A stretch of DNA of 64,000 nucleotides. Origin: Rhizobium sp. EC-SD404. Its GTDB lineage: Bacteria > Pseudomonadota > Alphaproteobacteria > Rhizobiales > Rhizobiaceae. The stretch is taken from the NCBI RefSeq assembly GCF_902498825.1, contig NZ_LR701459.1, positions 3,354,564-3,418,563 of the forward strand, read 5' to 3'. Below, piece by piece: positions 1-9,009 of this stretch. Within the stretch, counting starts at the first letter, position 1. Every line of letters starts with the position of its first letter. Made by a program: the position numbers and the translations under genes. Below the pieces are notes generated by a model. That model saw nothing but the letters and a program-made list of their open reading frames with translations. It did no database searches and was not told the origin of the DNA.

Positions 1-744
1 GATCGCATCGCGATTGTGCAGGCAGACATCGCGCCACATGGTCGGGTCGGATGCGGCAAGACGCGTGAAATCGCGGAAACCGGACGCCGAGTATTTGATG
101 ACTTCCGACTTCGTCACGGCTTCCAGATCATCGGCCGTGCCGACGATGTTGTAGGCGATGATGTGCGGCAGGTGCGACACGATGGCGAGCACCATGTCGT
201 GATGGGCCGGGTCCATGGCTTCGACGGTCGACCCGCAGGCCTGCCAGAAACGCGTCAGTCGCGCCAGCGCGTCCCCATCGGTGTCTTCGAGCGGCGTCAG
301 GATACACCAGCGGCCTTCGAACAGCTCCGGAAAGCCGGCCGAAGGACCGGAACGCTCGGTGCCTGCAATCGGGTGGCCGGGGATGAAGTGGACGCCGGCT
401 GGCATATGCGGACGCATCTGCTCGATGACCGATGCCTTGGTCGAGCCGACATCCGTGACGATTGCGCCGGGCTTCAGGTGGGCGGCAATGTCTTGAGCCA
501 CCGCGGCGGACGAACCGACCGGAACCGAAACGATCACGAGATCGGCGTCGGCGACCGCTTCGGCATTCGATGTCGTGTAGCTGTCGCCGAGACCGAGGTC
601 TCGTGCTTCCTGCAGGGTCTCCGGCGAGCGCGTCGCAACCACGATGTGGCCGGCGAGGCCGTTGCGGCGGATGATGCGTGCCAGCGATGAGCCGATCAGG
701 CCGATGCCGATCAGCGCGATTTTTTCGAACTTTGTCTCTTCCAT
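1..744 (-). CDS. tyrA: Prephenate/cyclohexadienyl dehydrogenase, TyrA family (C-terminus cut by window edge)
   Basis: Oxidative decarboxylation of prephenate or arogenate in tyrosine synthesis, cytoplasmic. The first 248 codons are present and the 3' end lies beyond base 1. The N-terminus has a Rossmann nucleotide-binding loop (IALIGIGLIGSSLARIIRR, about residues 8-26), followed by VIVSVPVG and the family motif HPIAGTERSG near residue 120. The ATG at 744 gives the expected N-terminus a few residues before the Rossmann strand. It lies 57 bp downstream of hisC on the same strand, a common rhizobial pair for aromatic amino acid synthesis. Prephenate versus arogenate preference cannot be read here. 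Confidence 0.93.
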   Translation of the reverse strand, partial: MEETKFEKIALIGIGLIGSSLARIIRRNGLAGHIVVATRSPETLQEARDLGLGDSYTTSNAEAVADADLVIVSVPVGSSAAVAQDIAAHLKPGAIVTDVGSTKASVIEQMRPHMPAGVHFIPGHPIAGTERSGPSAGFPELFEGRWCILTPLEDTDGDALARLTRFWQACGSTVEAMDPAHHDMVLAIVSHLPHIIAYNIVGTADDLEAVTKSEVIKYSASGFRDFTRLAASDPTMWRDVCLHNRDAI

Positions 745-801
745 TGTCTCATTCAATTCCGCGTCGTCGCGGCGTGACGCTTGCGCGCGCCGGGCGAGAC
801 G

Positions 802-1908
802 CTATCTCAGAAATTCTTTCAGGGCGTTGAGCACGCCTTCGTTGGCTTCGGCGCTTCCGATGGTCATACGCAGCGCATCTGGGAGGCCGTAGCCCGCGAC
901 GCGCCTGAGAATATAACCACGCGCCGTCAGATAGGCGTCTGCCGCTTCCGCCGTGTGCGCGCCGTCCTTCGGGAAATGGATGAGCACGAAATTGCCGACC
1001 GAAGGCGTGACCTCGAGGCCGAGTTCGGTCAGCGCATCGCTCACGCGACGCAGCCACTCGTCATTGTGGGCGATGGCCCGATCGACCAAGGCGCGGTCGC
1101 GGATCGCCGCCGCACCGGCGGCGATCGCCGCGGCATTGACGTTGAACGGGCCACGCACGCGGTTGACCGCGTCGACGATGGGGGCCGGCGCATACATCCA
1201 GCCGATGCGGAGCGCGGCCAGACCATAAATTTTCGAGAAGGTGCGCGTCATCACGACATTGCGGTTCGCCGAAACGAGCTCGATGCCGGACTCGTAGTCG
1301 TTGCGGCGCACATATTCCGCGTAGGCGGCGTCCAGAACCAGAACGACGTGCGGTGGCAGCCCGGCATGCAGGCGGCGCACCTCGTCGGCCGGCATGTATG
1401 TGCCGGTCGGATTGTTGGGGTTGGCCAGGAACACGATCTTGGTGCGTTCGGTCACGCGTTCGAGGATCGCATCGACATCGGCCTTGAGGCCCGTTTCCGG
1501 TGCGATCACGGGCGTCGCGCCCGCCGCCATGATCTGGATCTTGTAGACCAGGAAGCCGTGCTCGGTGAAAATGCCTTCGTCGCCGGCACCGAGATAGGTT
1601 TGGCAGAGAAGGCAGAGCAGTTCGTCCGAGCCGTTGCTGCAGAGGATGTTGGCCGAGTTCAGGCCGTGAACTTCTGCAATGGCATCGCGCAGCTTCGTCG
1701 CCGAGCCGTCCGGATAGATTTCCAAATGCTGCAGCACGTTTTCCAACGCCTCGCGCACCTTCGGGCTCGGTCCGAGCGGCGTCTCGTTGGACGACAGCTT
1801 GTAGACCTTCGCCACGCCCGGCGCGCTCTCCTTGCCCGGCACATAGGCAGCGATGTCCATCACACCGGGATTCGGGTTCGGGGCATCCTTGGCAAATTGC
1901 ATGGTCAT
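802..1908 (-). CDS. hisC: Histidinol-phosphate/aromatic aminotransferase HisC
   Basis: Fold-type I PLP aminotransferase of about 368 residues, likely the second HisC of the chromosome and probably used for aromatic amino acids, given its coupling to tyrA. Visible features are the N-terminal [14 protein letters not shown], the substrate-binding [11 protein letters not shown], and the PLP-lysine region [17 protein letters not shown]. The reading frame stays open to a possible start at 2007, but family members begin just before PGVMDIA; I chose the ATG at 1908 (ATG at 1902 is equally possible). Divergent from metX across about 160 bp. Confidence 0.93.
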   Translation of the reverse strand: MTMQFAKDAPNPNPGVMDIAAYVPGKESAPGVAKVYKLSSNETPLGPSPKVREALENVLQHLEIYPDGSATKLRDAIAEVHGLNSANILCSNGSDELLCLLCQTYLGAGDEGIFTEHGFLVYKIQIMAAGATPVIAPETGLKADVDAILERVTERTKIVFLANPNNPTGTYMPADEVRRLHAGLPPHVVLVLDAAYAEYVRRNDYESGIELVSANRNVVMTRTFSKIYGLAALRIGWMYAPAPIVDAVNRVRGPFNVNAAAIAAGAAAIRDRALVDRAIAHNDEWLRRVSDALTELGLEVTPSVGNFVLIHFPKDGAHTAEAADAYLTARGYILRRVAGYGLPDALRMTIGSAEANEGVLNALKEFLR

Positions 1909-2000
1909 GGGTCTGGCGCTCAGGTCTTCGAGGGCGATGGAAACCCGGCTGCCATAGCTTCCCGCCACGCAAAAGTCGAGAGCGCCAAGAGCCGCGGGGA

Positions 2001-2029
2001 TTGACACCCGGCCGTTCGCAACCCTACCT
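2001..2029 (+). promoter_or_regulatory. Possible metX promoter
   Basis: TTGACA at 2001-2006, a 17-base spacer, and CTACCT at 2024-2029, which is a weak -10. Position suits metX, about 40 bases upstream of its start. The -35 is perfect; the -10 is poor, so the call is tentative. I looked for a SAM-II type leader with its conserved GCTAAA tail in this gap and did not see one. Confidence 0.3.
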
Positions 2030-2071
2030 CACCTCGCCGCGCGACGTGGCGGCATGAGAGATCTGGGACGA

Positions 2072-3259
2072 ATGACCGTGGCCACCGAACCGCTCGAAAG
2101 TCTGACGACCAATGCCGGCTCGGAAGCCGTCAATCCGTCCAGCGACGTGCTGCGGTTCGGCGCCGACAAGCCGCTCCAGCTGGATGCCGGAACGCTGCTT
2201 TCTCCCTTCCAGATCGCCTATCGTACCTACGGCACGCTGAACGCCGACAAGTCGAATGCCATCCTGATCTGCCACGCCCTGACGGGCGACCAGCATTGTG
2301 CCAGCACCAATCCGGTGACCGGTAAGCCCGGCTGGTGGGAAAATCTGATCGGCCCCGGCAAGCCGGTCGATACCGACCGCTTCTTCGTCATCTGCTCGAA
2401 TGTCATCGGCGGGTGCATGGGCTCGACGGGCCCCGCATCGCCCAATCCAGAGACGGGACAACCTTTCGCGCTCGATCTTCCGGTGATCACCATCCGCGAC
2501 ATGGTGCGAGCGCAGGCGATGCTCGTCGATCATTTCGGCATCGACCAGCTGTTCTCCGTGATCGGCGGCTCGATGGGCGGCATGCAGGTGCTGCAATGGG
2601 CATCGAGCTATCCGGAGCGCGTCTTCACGGCGATCGCGCTTGCGACCGGCGCGCGGCATACGTCGCAGAACATCGCTTTTCACGAGGTCGGCCGCCAGGC
2701 GGTGATCGCCGATCCGGAATGGCAGCACGGGCGCTATCTGGAAAAAGGCACGCGCCCGTCGAAGGGCCTCGCCGTCGCGCGCATGGCGGCCCATGTCACC
2801 TATCTGTCCGAGGCTGCTTTGCACCGCAAGTTCGGCCGAAACCTGCAGGATCGCGAAGTGCCGAGCTTCGGCTTCGATGCGGATTTTCAGATCGAAAGCT
2901 ATCTGCGCCATCAGGGGCTGACCTTCGTCGACCGCTTCGACGCCAATTCCTATCTCTACATGACGCGTGCGATGGACTATTTCGACCTCGCCGCCGACCA
3001 TGAGGGCCAGCTCGCCGAAGCCTTCCGCGGAACGCGCACGCGCTTCTGCCTCGTTTCCTTCACGAGCGACTGGCTGTTCCCCACCTTCGAGAACCGGGCG
3101 ATCGTGCATGCGCTCAACGCCACGGGCGCTTCCGTGTCTTTCGTGGAGGTGGAAAGCGACAAGGGCCACGACGCCTTCCTTCTCGACGAACCGGTCATGA
3201 CGGCGACGATCAACGGCTTCATCATGTCCGCCGCAAAATCGCGGGGACTTGCCCAATGA
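2072..3259 (+). CDS. metX: Homoserine O-acetyltransferase MetX
   Basis: Acylates homoserine for methionine synthesis. An alpha/beta-hydrolase of about 395 residues with the oxyanion strand [12 protein letters not shown], the nucleophile elbow [12 protein letters not shown], an acid region SFTSDWLFP and the catalytic histidine in KGHDAFLLD. The preferred start is the ATG at 2072, preceded by GGGA; an in-frame ATG at 2054 would add six residues. The stop overlaps the metW start by four bases (ATGA), so the two are translationally coupled, as in most alphaproteobacteria. Confidence 0.96.
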   Translation: MTVATEPLESLTTNAGSEAVNPSSDVLRFGADKPLQLDAGTLLSPFQIAYRTYGTLNADKSNAILICHALTGDQHCASTNPVTGKPGWWENLIGPGKPVDTDRFFVICSNVIGGCMGSTGPASPNPETGQPFALDLPVITIRDMVRAQAMLVDHFGIDQLFSVIGGSMGGMQVLQWASSYPERVFTAIALATGARHTSQNIAFHEVGRQAVIADPEWQHGRYLEKGTRPSKGLAVARMAAHVTYLSEAALHRKFGRNLQDREVPSFGFDADFQIESYLRHQGLTFVDRFDANSYLYMTRAMDYFDLAADHEGQLAEAFRGTRTRFCLVSFTSDWLFPTFENRAIVHALNATGASVSFVEVESDKGHDAFLLDEPVMTATINGFIMSAAKSRGLAQ

Positions 3260-3870
3260 CGGTCAATTCCACGAACCGGATCGATTTCGAGGTCATCGCC
3301 AGCCTGGTCGCCGACGGCGCGCGCGTCCTCGACATCGGCTCTGGCGACGGAACCCTGCTGGAAATCCTGCAGGAGCGCCGCAACATCGACGGGCGCGGCA
3401 TCGAGCTCTCGCAACGAGGCGTCAACGAATGCGTCGCGCGCGGACTCTCCGTCATCCAGGGCGATGCGGACCACGATCTCATCCACTACCCGGACCAGAG
3501 CTTCGACTACGTAATCCTGTCGCAGACCATCCAGGCGACGCACAATCCGAAGATCGTGCTCGACGAACTGCTGCGCATAGGCCGCCACGCAATCGTGTCT
3601 TTCCCGAACTTCGGCTATTGGCGCGTGCGCGCCTCGCTGATGTTTCAGGGCCGCATGCCCGTGACGCGTGACCTGCCCTATTCCTGGTACGACACGCCCA
3701 ACATCCATTTCTGTACGATGCGCGACTTCGTTTCGCTGACGAAGGAAGTCGGCGCGACGATCGATCGCGCCGAAGCCCTGAACGGCGCTGGCCAGAAACT
3801 CGCCGTCAGCATGCCGTGGTCGCTCTGGAACCTCTTCGGCCAGCAGGCGGTGTTTCTGCTACGGCGGTGA
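3256..3870 (+). CDS. metW: Methionine biosynthesis protein MetW
   Basis: A 204-residue class I SAM-methyltransferase-like protein that partners MetX and is needed for its activity in bacteria with the MetX-MetW pair. Motif [16 protein letters not shown] is at about residues 23-37, the post-I acidic residue in [11 protein letters not shown], and [13 protein letters not shown] follows. The start overlaps metX by four bases. Its last 65 bases overlap the 3' end of the convergent methyltransferase gene, an unusually long tail-to-tail overlap. Confidence 0.95.
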   Translation: MTVNSTNRIDFEVIASLVADGARVLDIGSGDGTLLEILQERRNIDGRGIELSQRGVNECVARGLSVIQGDADHDLIHYPDQSFDYVILSQTIQATHNPKIVLDELLRIGRHAIVSFPNFGYWRVRASLMFQGRMPVTRDLPYSWYDTPNIHFCTMRDFVSLTKEVGATIDRAEALNGAGQKLAVSMPWSLWNLFGQQAVFLLRR

Positions 3871-4603
3871 CCCGGCCGGCGCGCACGCCTTGTGGCGCGA
3901 GCACTGGGACGAAAACGCGGCGCGAGGCGCGGGTGGCGACCGGCAGGCCCTGGTAGAGCCGCTTCTGGGCTTCCACGACGATGACACCGGAAAAGACCGG
4001 CCAGGCCTTTCGACCGATCCGCTCCATCAGATTGCGCAGCCTTAGGATCGAGCGTCGCTTGGAAGGCGGAAAGAACAGCGCCTCGCCGGATGCGCCCGGC
4101 GTGAAGTTCGTTTCGCGCAGAAGCCGCGTCAGCTGTCCGCGCGAATAGGGTCTGCCCGCACCGAAAGGCGTGTTGTCGAAGCGGGCCCAGATGCCTCGAC
4201 GATTGGGCACGACGATGATCAACCGGCCGGCGGGCGCCAGCACGCGCCACATTTCCTTCAGCGTTTCCCGGGGGTTTTCGGCGAATTCGAGCGAGTGGAC
4301 CATGAGGATGCGATCGAGCGCGGCATCCGGCAGCGGCAGTTCCTCGTCGAACACGAGCGCGGCCGCGGACGGTTCTCCTGCCGGCCAGCTCACTGCGCCC
4401 TGCCCCGCCGTCATGAACGCGAAGCTGCGTTCGGTGTCGGTGCGGAACCGGTCGAGATAGGGCAGCGCATAGCCCAGCCCCATCAGGCGCTCATTGGCGA
4501 TCGGTTGCCAGATGGCGGACAGCGCCATGCCGATTGCCTGCTCGGCCGCCAACCCCAGGCGAGCGTGATAGAACTGGCGCAGATCCACGATATCGACGTT
4601 CAT
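3806..4603 (-). CDS. Class I SAM-dependent methyltransferase
   Basis: A 265-residue putative methyltransferase commonly found near gloB in Rhizobiales; substrate unknown. The motif I region is degenerate (LMGLGYALPYLDRF), but the downstream motif MHSLEF... and EMWRVLAPAGRLIIVVPNR fit the Methyltransf_11 fold. The last ~22 codons are arginine- and alanine-rich and are antisense to the end of metW, so the C-terminal tail may be a recent extension past an older stop. It is divergent from the VOC gene across 205 bp in which no other gene was seen. Confidence 0.8.
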   Translation of the reverse strand: MNVDIVDLRQFYHARLGLAAEQAIGMALSAIWQPIANERLMGLGYALPYLDRFRTDTERSFAFMTAGQGAVSWPAGEPSAAALVFDEELPLPDAALDRILMVHSLEFAENPRETLKEMWRVLAPAGRLIIVVPNRRGIWARFDNTPFGAGRPYSRGQLTRLLRETNFTPGASGEALFFPPSKRRSILRLRNLMERIGRKAWPVFSGVIVVEAQKRLYQGLPVATRASRRVFVPVLAPQGVRAGRVTAVAETPPAGRRGSRATTAC

Positions 4604-4808
4604 AGATCGAGCCTATCGCATCGGTGTTTCATGGGAAATGGCGGGGTGTCAGCGGCCCCCAATGATCTTCGTCAATCTGTAAGGCGGCGCCTGCCTTCAA
4701 CTGGCCTCGCCTTCACCATGGTCCCGGCCACATTTCGGCCGAATGAGCGCTCATCAAGGTCAGGAAGGGAACACCGACGAATCAACAGAGGCCAAGGAGC
4801 CCGCACTC

Positions 4809-5243
4809 ATGATCAAGCCGATTCTCATCGTGAAACACGGCGAAGAAGACATCGCGGCTGCGTTCTATGTCCGCGCCTTCGGTGCTTCCATCATTCATGT
4901 TCACCGGCTGCGCAGCGGCACGCCCTTTTCCTTCGAGCTGCGCATCGGCGAGCAGATGTTCGGTGTTTCCGGCGCCAATCCGCGTCGCGATGCCGATGAA
5001 ATTCCGAGCGGCCCAAAGTCGCCTGATTTCGTTGGCACCTCCACGTGCCTTATGACGCTTGCCGTCGACAATGTGCACTCGGTGACCGAAAAGGCCGAGG
5101 TCGCCGGCGCAACCGTTCGCCTGCGCCCGACGATGTCCAGCCATGGCGGGATCGCGAGTTCGATCATCGATCCGTTCGGCCATCTCTGGAACATCTACCA
5201 GGCACTTGAGATGAAGCCGAGCAAGACCGCGATCGCCGCCTGA
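4809..5243 (+). CDS. VOC superfamily protein, PhnB/glyoxalase-like
   Basis: A 144-residue single-module VOC protein. The C-terminal GGIASSIIDPFGHLWNIYQA is the typical PhnB-like ending, and the N-terminal half carries AAFYVRAFGAS. Many members are metal-free and of unknown role; the next gene is gloB, but this protein does not look like a canonical glyoxalase I. The start at 4809 is favoured over an upstream ATG at 4743 because AAGGAG sits about 10 bases before it and because the protein then begins directly at the first beta strand. Confidence 0.8.
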   Translation: MIKPILIVKHGEEDIAAAFYVRAFGASIIHVHRLRSGTPFSFELRIGEQMFGVSGANPRRDADEIPSGPKSPDFVGTSTCLMTLAVDNVHSVTEKAEVAGATVRLRPTMSSHGGIASSIIDPFGHLWNIYQALEMKPSKTAIAA

Positions 5244-5353
5244 TCGAACGACGTCCGAGTCTTCAGCGCTTGCTGACCGTTTGTCCCTCTTGAACCCGCA
5301 GGCCCGATGGTCACATTGGGTCTCACGGCAAGCAAAGCGAGGACACACGGCCC

Positions 5354-6124
5354 ATGGCACATTTGATCATCGACCAGTTCATGAGCCGCGACGACAATTT
5401 CGCGGTTCTCGTCCACGATCCCGAAAGCGGCGAGACGGCCTCGATCGATGCGCCGGAAGAAGAGCCGATCCGCATCAAGCTGAACGAGCATGGCTGGGCG
5501 CTGACGCATATTCTGACGACGCATCGTCATGCCGATCATGTCGAGGGCAACATCAATCTGAAACAGCGTTTCGGGCCGACGATCATCGGCCCCGAAGCCG
5601 AAGCGGATCGCATTCCGGGCATCGACCAGAGCGTGAAGGATGGCGACCGGATCACCTTCGCGGGCCGGCCCGTCAACGTCATCGCGACGCCCGGCCATAC
5701 GATGGGCCATGTCTGCTATCACTTCCCCGAGGATCGACTGCTCTTTGCCGCCGATACGCTTTTCGTGCTCGGATGCGGACGGCTTTTCGAGGGGAGCCCT
5801 GCGGATATGTGGGCGTCGCTGCAGAAGCTCATGGCGCTGCCCGACGACACCGCCGTCTATTGCGGCCATGAATACACGCTTTCCAACGCGCGTTTCGCCG
5901 TTACCGTCGACCCCGACAATGCAGAACTGGCCGAGCGCCTGAAGGAGATCGAGGCGCTTCGAGCGGACGGCAAGCCGACCGCACCGACCACCATCGGCCG
6001 TGAAAAGGCGACGAACCCGTTCCTGCGCCCGCACGATCCTGCAATTCGCCGCACGCTCGGTATGGACAATGCCAGCGATACGGAGGTCTTCGCCGAAATT
6101 CGGCAGCGGAAAGACCGCTTCTGA
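5354..6124 (+). CDS. gloB: Hydroxyacylglutathione hydrolase (glyoxalase II)
   Basis: Hydrolyses S-lactoylglutathione to D-lactate and glutathione in methylglyoxal detoxification. It is a 256-residue metallo-beta-lactamase-fold protein with the metal site [11 protein letters not shown] (the family usually has THxHxDH), [24 protein letters not shown] and [13 protein letters not shown], plus a C-terminal substrate domain ending [13 protein letters not shown]. The downstream cupin gene starts on the last base of the stop (TGATG), so the two are coupled. Confidence 0.95.
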   Translation: MAHLIIDQFMSRDDNFAVLVHDPESGETASIDAPEEEPIRIKLNEHGWALTHILTTHRHADHVEGNINLKQRFGPTIIGPEAEADRIPGIDQSVKDGDRITFAGRPVNVIATPGHTMGHVCYHFPEDRLLFAADTLFVLGCGRLFEGSPADMWASLQKLMALPDDTAVYCGHEYTLSNARFAVTVDPDNAELAERLKEIEALRADGKPTAPTTIGREKATNPFLRPHDPAIRRTLGMDNASDTEVFAEIRQRKDRF

Positions 6125-6606
6125 TGTTCGGGCAAGGCTTCGATCCGGCCGAGACGCCCTACCCCGCGACCGCGCGCCAGATCATCGAGGCGTTGTCGCT
6201 GAAGCGCCATCCCGAAGGCGGCTGGTATTCGGAGACGTTTCGCGATGGCGCGTCCGGCGAACGGGGCCACTCGACCGCGATCTACTATCTCCTGGAAACC
6301 GGCGATTGTTCCGAATGGCACCGGGTCAAGGATGCAGCCGAGGTCTGGCACTTCTATGCCGGTGCGCCGCTTTCCATCACGCTGTCGCCCAACGGCCACG
6401 ACGCGGAAAGCCATCGGCTCGGTCCCGATATCCTGATGGGCCAGCGTCCGCAGATCATTGTGCCGGCAGGCTGGTGGCAGACCGCCTGCTCGCTCGGCGA
6501 ATACACGCTGGTCGGCTGCACGGTGGCACCGGGCTTCGTGTTCGATCAGTTCGAGATGGCGGAGCCGGACTGGCGGCCGACGCCCCGTCCATCCTCAGGC
6601 GGTTGA
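6124..6606 (+). CDS. Cupin protein, DUF985 family
   Basis: A 160-residue single-domain cupin. It has the family marks RHPEGGWYSETFR near the N-terminus, EWHRVKDAAEVWHFYAGAP, and PAGWWQTACSLGEYTLVGCTVAPGF. Members are related to sugar-binding or isomerase cupins, but no reaction is established. Its start overlaps the gloB stop by one base, suggesting one transcript. Its last 12 bases overlap the 3' end of the convergent DMT transporter. Confidence 0.85.
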   Translation: MFGQGFDPAETPYPATARQIIEALSLKRHPEGGWYSETFRDGASGERGHSTAIYYLLETGDCSEWHRVKDAAEVWHFYAGAPLSITLSPNGHDAESHRLGPDILMGQRPQIIVPAGWWQTACSLGEYTLVGCTVAPGFVFDQFEMAEPDWRPTPRPSSGG

Positions 6607-7500
6607 GGCAGGGCGCCTGCGTGTAATCAGGTCCTTTGCCGCGAGGGCCGCACCGCCCGTGATGAGCAGGCAGGCGATCCCGATGCGCCAAGTCAATTCG
6701 CCGTAGCCCGCCGCGATCAGGATCAGCGTCGACAGGAGCGGCGCGGCATAGCTTGAGGCACCGAGCACCTGGATGTCGCCGTGCTTCACGCCGTAATCCC
6801 AGACATAGAACGCGCCGCCCACCGGCATCAGGCCGAGCCCCACGACGGCCAGCCATTGCAGCGTCGTTTGCGGCCAGACCGTCTCCTCAAGGCCGAGATG
6901 GCAGACCACCGAGAGTGCCGCGGTCGCAAGGCAGAAGCCAGTCACCACATCCGTCGGCACGACGCCGAAGCGGCGCGACAGCAGCGAATAGGCCGACCAG
7001 GTGAAGGCGCACAGAAACGCCATGGCGTAGCCGAAAAGATAACCTCCTTCGAAAGCGATGCCCTGCCTGGAGATGATCAGCACTGTGCCGGCAAGACCGG
7101 CCGCACAGCCCGCTAGGTGATGCCAGCCGAGGCGCTCGCCGGGCAGCATTGCCGAGCCGACGACGATGAGAAGCGGCCAGAGATAGGCGATCAGGCCGGC
7201 CTCGACCGCCGGGGCGTTTCTCAAAGCCGTGAAATAGAGAAAGTGATAGCCGAAAAGGCCCCCGATACCGAGCGCCCAGACCGGCCATGGCTGCCTGAAG
7301 GCCTTCCAACGCCTCGGATCGCGGAGAAGGAAAACGATGCCGATCAAACCACCAATCGTGAAACAGATGGCAGAAAGCTGAAAAGGCGGCACTTCGCCCG
7401 ATGCGGCGGTGAAGAGTGCGAGCAGCGACCACATGAGGATCGCAGAGAACCCGATCGCCGTCGCCCGTGCCTTCACCTGTCTGCCCCCTGAGCCCGACAT
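6595..7500 (-). CDS. DMT/EamA family exporter, YddG-like
   Basis: An inner-membrane protein of 301 residues with about ten hydrophobic segments in two EamA repeats. The segments SLLALFTAASGEVPPFQLSA and ALRNAPAVEAGLIAYLWPLL resemble the aromatic amino acid exporter YddG and relatives. Substrate is a guess. It lies 45 bp downstream of the DUF3108 gene on the same strand and ends tail to tail, overlapping the cupin gene by 12 bases. Confidence 0.85.
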   Translation of the reverse strand: MSGSGGRQVKARATAIGFSAILMWSLLALFTAASGEVPPFQLSAICFTIGGLIGIVFLLRDPRRWKAFRQPWPVWALGIGGLFGYHFLYFTALRNAPAVEAGLIAYLWPLLIVVGSAMLPGERLGWHHLAGCAAGLAGTVLIISRQGIAFEGGYLFGYAMAFLCAFTWSAYSLLSRRFGVVPTDVVTGFCLATAALSVVCHLGLEETVWPQTTLQWLAVVGLGLMPVGGAFYVWDYGVKHGDIQVLGASSYAAPLLSTLILIAAGYGELTWRIGIACLLITGGAALAAKDLITRRRPASTA

Positions 7501-7545
7501 TTGTGGGCCGACGGCTCAAGCGTTATCGGGGGAAGGCGCGACGGG

Positions 7546-8337
7546 TCAAGAACCGAAATGGGTCGCCGTAATCGTCACCGGCCCGAGCTTCGTTGGCACG
7601 CGCGCATAGACAGGCGCGTAGATACCAGCCTCTTGGTTATGGGCGAACCAGACTTCGACATTCATCTCGCGCATGTACTGGATGGAGCTGTTCTTGGCGT
7701 GGTAGCCGGATTTCGGCTCGGCGCGGGCCGAACAGACCGTCGCCTCGACCTCGAAGGGTACGCCATCATAGCTTTCGGCCCGGAAAAGCTGCGTGCCAGC
7801 GTCGTAGAGATGGATGTCGTAGCGCGTTTCGCCATCGAAGATCGGCAATGTGCGATCGCAGACATTGCTTCCTTCCGGGATCATGACGCCTGCGATCGGA
7901 TCGAGTACGGCCCGCATGTCGCTTTCCGGCACGGGTACCCAGTCCTCGCGCGTGCGCTTCTTCTCCGGCGTCAGGATCGCCGAGGTGACCGAACCGTTGT
8001 CGAAATCGACCTCCATGCGCTGTTCGTCGTCACCGGAAGAATACGCAACGACATAGCGCTCGGCCTGCATGCGATCGTCCGCCTTGACGCCGGAAACCGT
8101 CGTTGAGCCTGTGGTGCGGCCGACGATGTTGGCGACGCCCGCCGACTGCATCTCGCCGGCGACGGTGAACCGATCGCCATCGAAGACGGTGGTGAAGGTG
8201 GCGCGCGCGACCGGCAGGCCGATATAGGCCACGCGATAGTCGGCGCGGTGGGTGGACGGGTCGGCTGCGGCGACGTTGGCGCCAAGCAGGATTGTCACAA
8301 CGGCGCATGGTGCGATGACGACATGACGGCTTTTCAA
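7546..8337 (-). CDS. DUF3108 domain protein, exported
   Basis: A 263-residue protein with an N-terminal signal peptide (positive MKSR, then a hydrophobic run to about ANVAAA, residue 25) and a beta-rich DUF3108 body that begins ADYRVAYIGLPVARATFT. The location upstream of and divergent from rpmB is common in Rhizobiales. Periplasmic or outer-membrane associated; function unknown. The family fold is lipocalin-like in broad terms, which would suit binding of a hydrophobic ligand, but that is inference. Confidence 0.8.
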   Translation of the reverse strand: MKSRHVVIAPCAVVTILLGANVAAADPSTHRADYRVAYIGLPVARATFTTVFDGDRFTVAGEMQSAGVANIVGRTTGSTTVSGVKADDRMQAERYVVAYSSGDDEQRMEVDFDNGSVTSAILTPEKKRTREDWVPVPESDMRAVLDPIAGVMIPEGSNVCDRTLPIFDGETRYDIHLYDAGTQLFRAESYDGVPFEVEATVCSARAEPKSGYHAKNSSIQYMREMNVEVWFAHNQEAGIYAPVYARVPTKLGPVTITATHFGS

Positions 8338-8476
8338 GGCTTTTGCTCCTTGTGCTCAAGTCTTTCTCGGTCCATTCATAGCGTTCGAATAGCGATCATT
8401 TTGTGGGCGTGGCCGGGCAAGTCTGGGGCGGGTCTCCGGAAAGCGTGCGATGTGCCACTCAAATTGGCCGTTTCGC

Positions 8477-8505
8477 TTGACGGCAGCGCGCTCGCTGACT
8501 ATAGA
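8477..8505 (+). promoter_or_regulatory. Sigma-70 type promoter of rpmB
   Basis: TTGACG at 8477-8482, exactly 17 bases, then TATAGA at 8500-8505. Both hexamers differ from consensus by one base. Transcription would start near 8512, leaving a leader of about 108 bases before rpmB. Confidence 0.7.
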
Positions 8506-8619
8506 ACCGCGACTTTTCCGATAACGGGCGGCGACGTGCGGCGGGTATGCAATCCGGCAACGCATCCGCTTTGAAGGCCCGACGACGAACTCAGACCGAT
8601 TAAGAATGAAGGTGCACCC

Positions 8620-8922
8620 ATGTCCCGCAGTTGCGAATTGACCGGCAAGGCCGTCCAGTCGGGCAACAATGTGAGCCACGCGAACAACAAGACGCGCCGC
8701 CGCTTTCTGCCCAATCTCTGCAGCGTCACGCTGATCTCCGACGCGCTCGGCCAGAGCTACCGTCTGCGCGTTTCCGCGCATGCGCTGCGTTCGGTCGAGC
8801 ATCGCGGCGGCCTCGACGCGTTCCTGCTGAAGGCGAAGGAAGGCGAGCTTTCCATGCGCGCCCGCCTGCTGAAGCGCCAGATCGCCAAGAAGAACGTCGG
8901 CGAGACTGCGGCGGCAGCCTAA
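8620..8922 (+). CDS. rpmB: 50S ribosomal protein L28
   Basis: Large-subunit ribosomal protein, 100 residues, the usual alphaproteobacterial length. The N-terminus [20 protein letters not shown] and the [12 protein letters not shown] segment are diagnostic; it ends in a basic helix ([10 protein letters not shown]) and an alanine tail. GAAGG lies 7-8 bases upstream of the ATG. It is transcribed from the promoter at 8477 and followed within 20 bases by a strong terminator hairpin. Confidence 0.97.
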   Translation: MSRSCELTGKAVQSGNNVSHANNKTRRRFLPNLCSVTLISDALGQSYRLRVSAHALRSVEHRGGLDAFLLKAKEGELSMRARLLKRQIAKKNVGETAAAA

Positions 8923-8942
8923 GCTTTCAAGCATAGACATGA

Positions 8943-8976
8943 GGGCGCGGCGGTCATCGTCCGCGCCCTTTCATTT
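8943..8976 (+). terminator. Rho-independent terminator after rpmB
   Basis: GGGCGCGG (8943-8950), a 10-base loop, CCGCGCCC (8961-8968), then TTTCATTT. The stem is a perfect 8 bp. The U tract is broken by CA, so some read-through into the yhhQ-like gene is possible. Confidence 0.75.
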
Positions 8977-8979
8977 CAA

Positions 8980-9009
8980 CTGGTGGCATCACCCAGGATA
9001 AAAAAATGC
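8980..9009 (+). promoter_or_regulatory. Candidate preQ1-I riboswitch overlapping the yhhQ start
   Basis: CTGG (8980-8983) pairs with CCAG (8993-8996); the pairing can extend to CTGGTG/CACCCAG with one bulge. The loop contains GCAT (8986-8989), which is complementary to ATGC at 9006-9009, that is, the start codon. Between them lies ATAAAAAAA. This is the layout of the small H-type pseudoknot of class I preQ1 riboswitches: a short hairpin, an A-rich tail and a 3' strand pairing with the loop. The AGGA ribosome site (8995-8998) is partly inside the stem. The loop is about three bases shorter than in the well-studied examples, so this is a candidate only. Confidence 0.45.

Noticed and set aside
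1909..2071. SAM-II riboswitch in front of metX
   Set aside because: Expected in many alphaproteobacteria, but the conserved GCTAAA-type tail and the pseudoknot partner were not seen in this gap.
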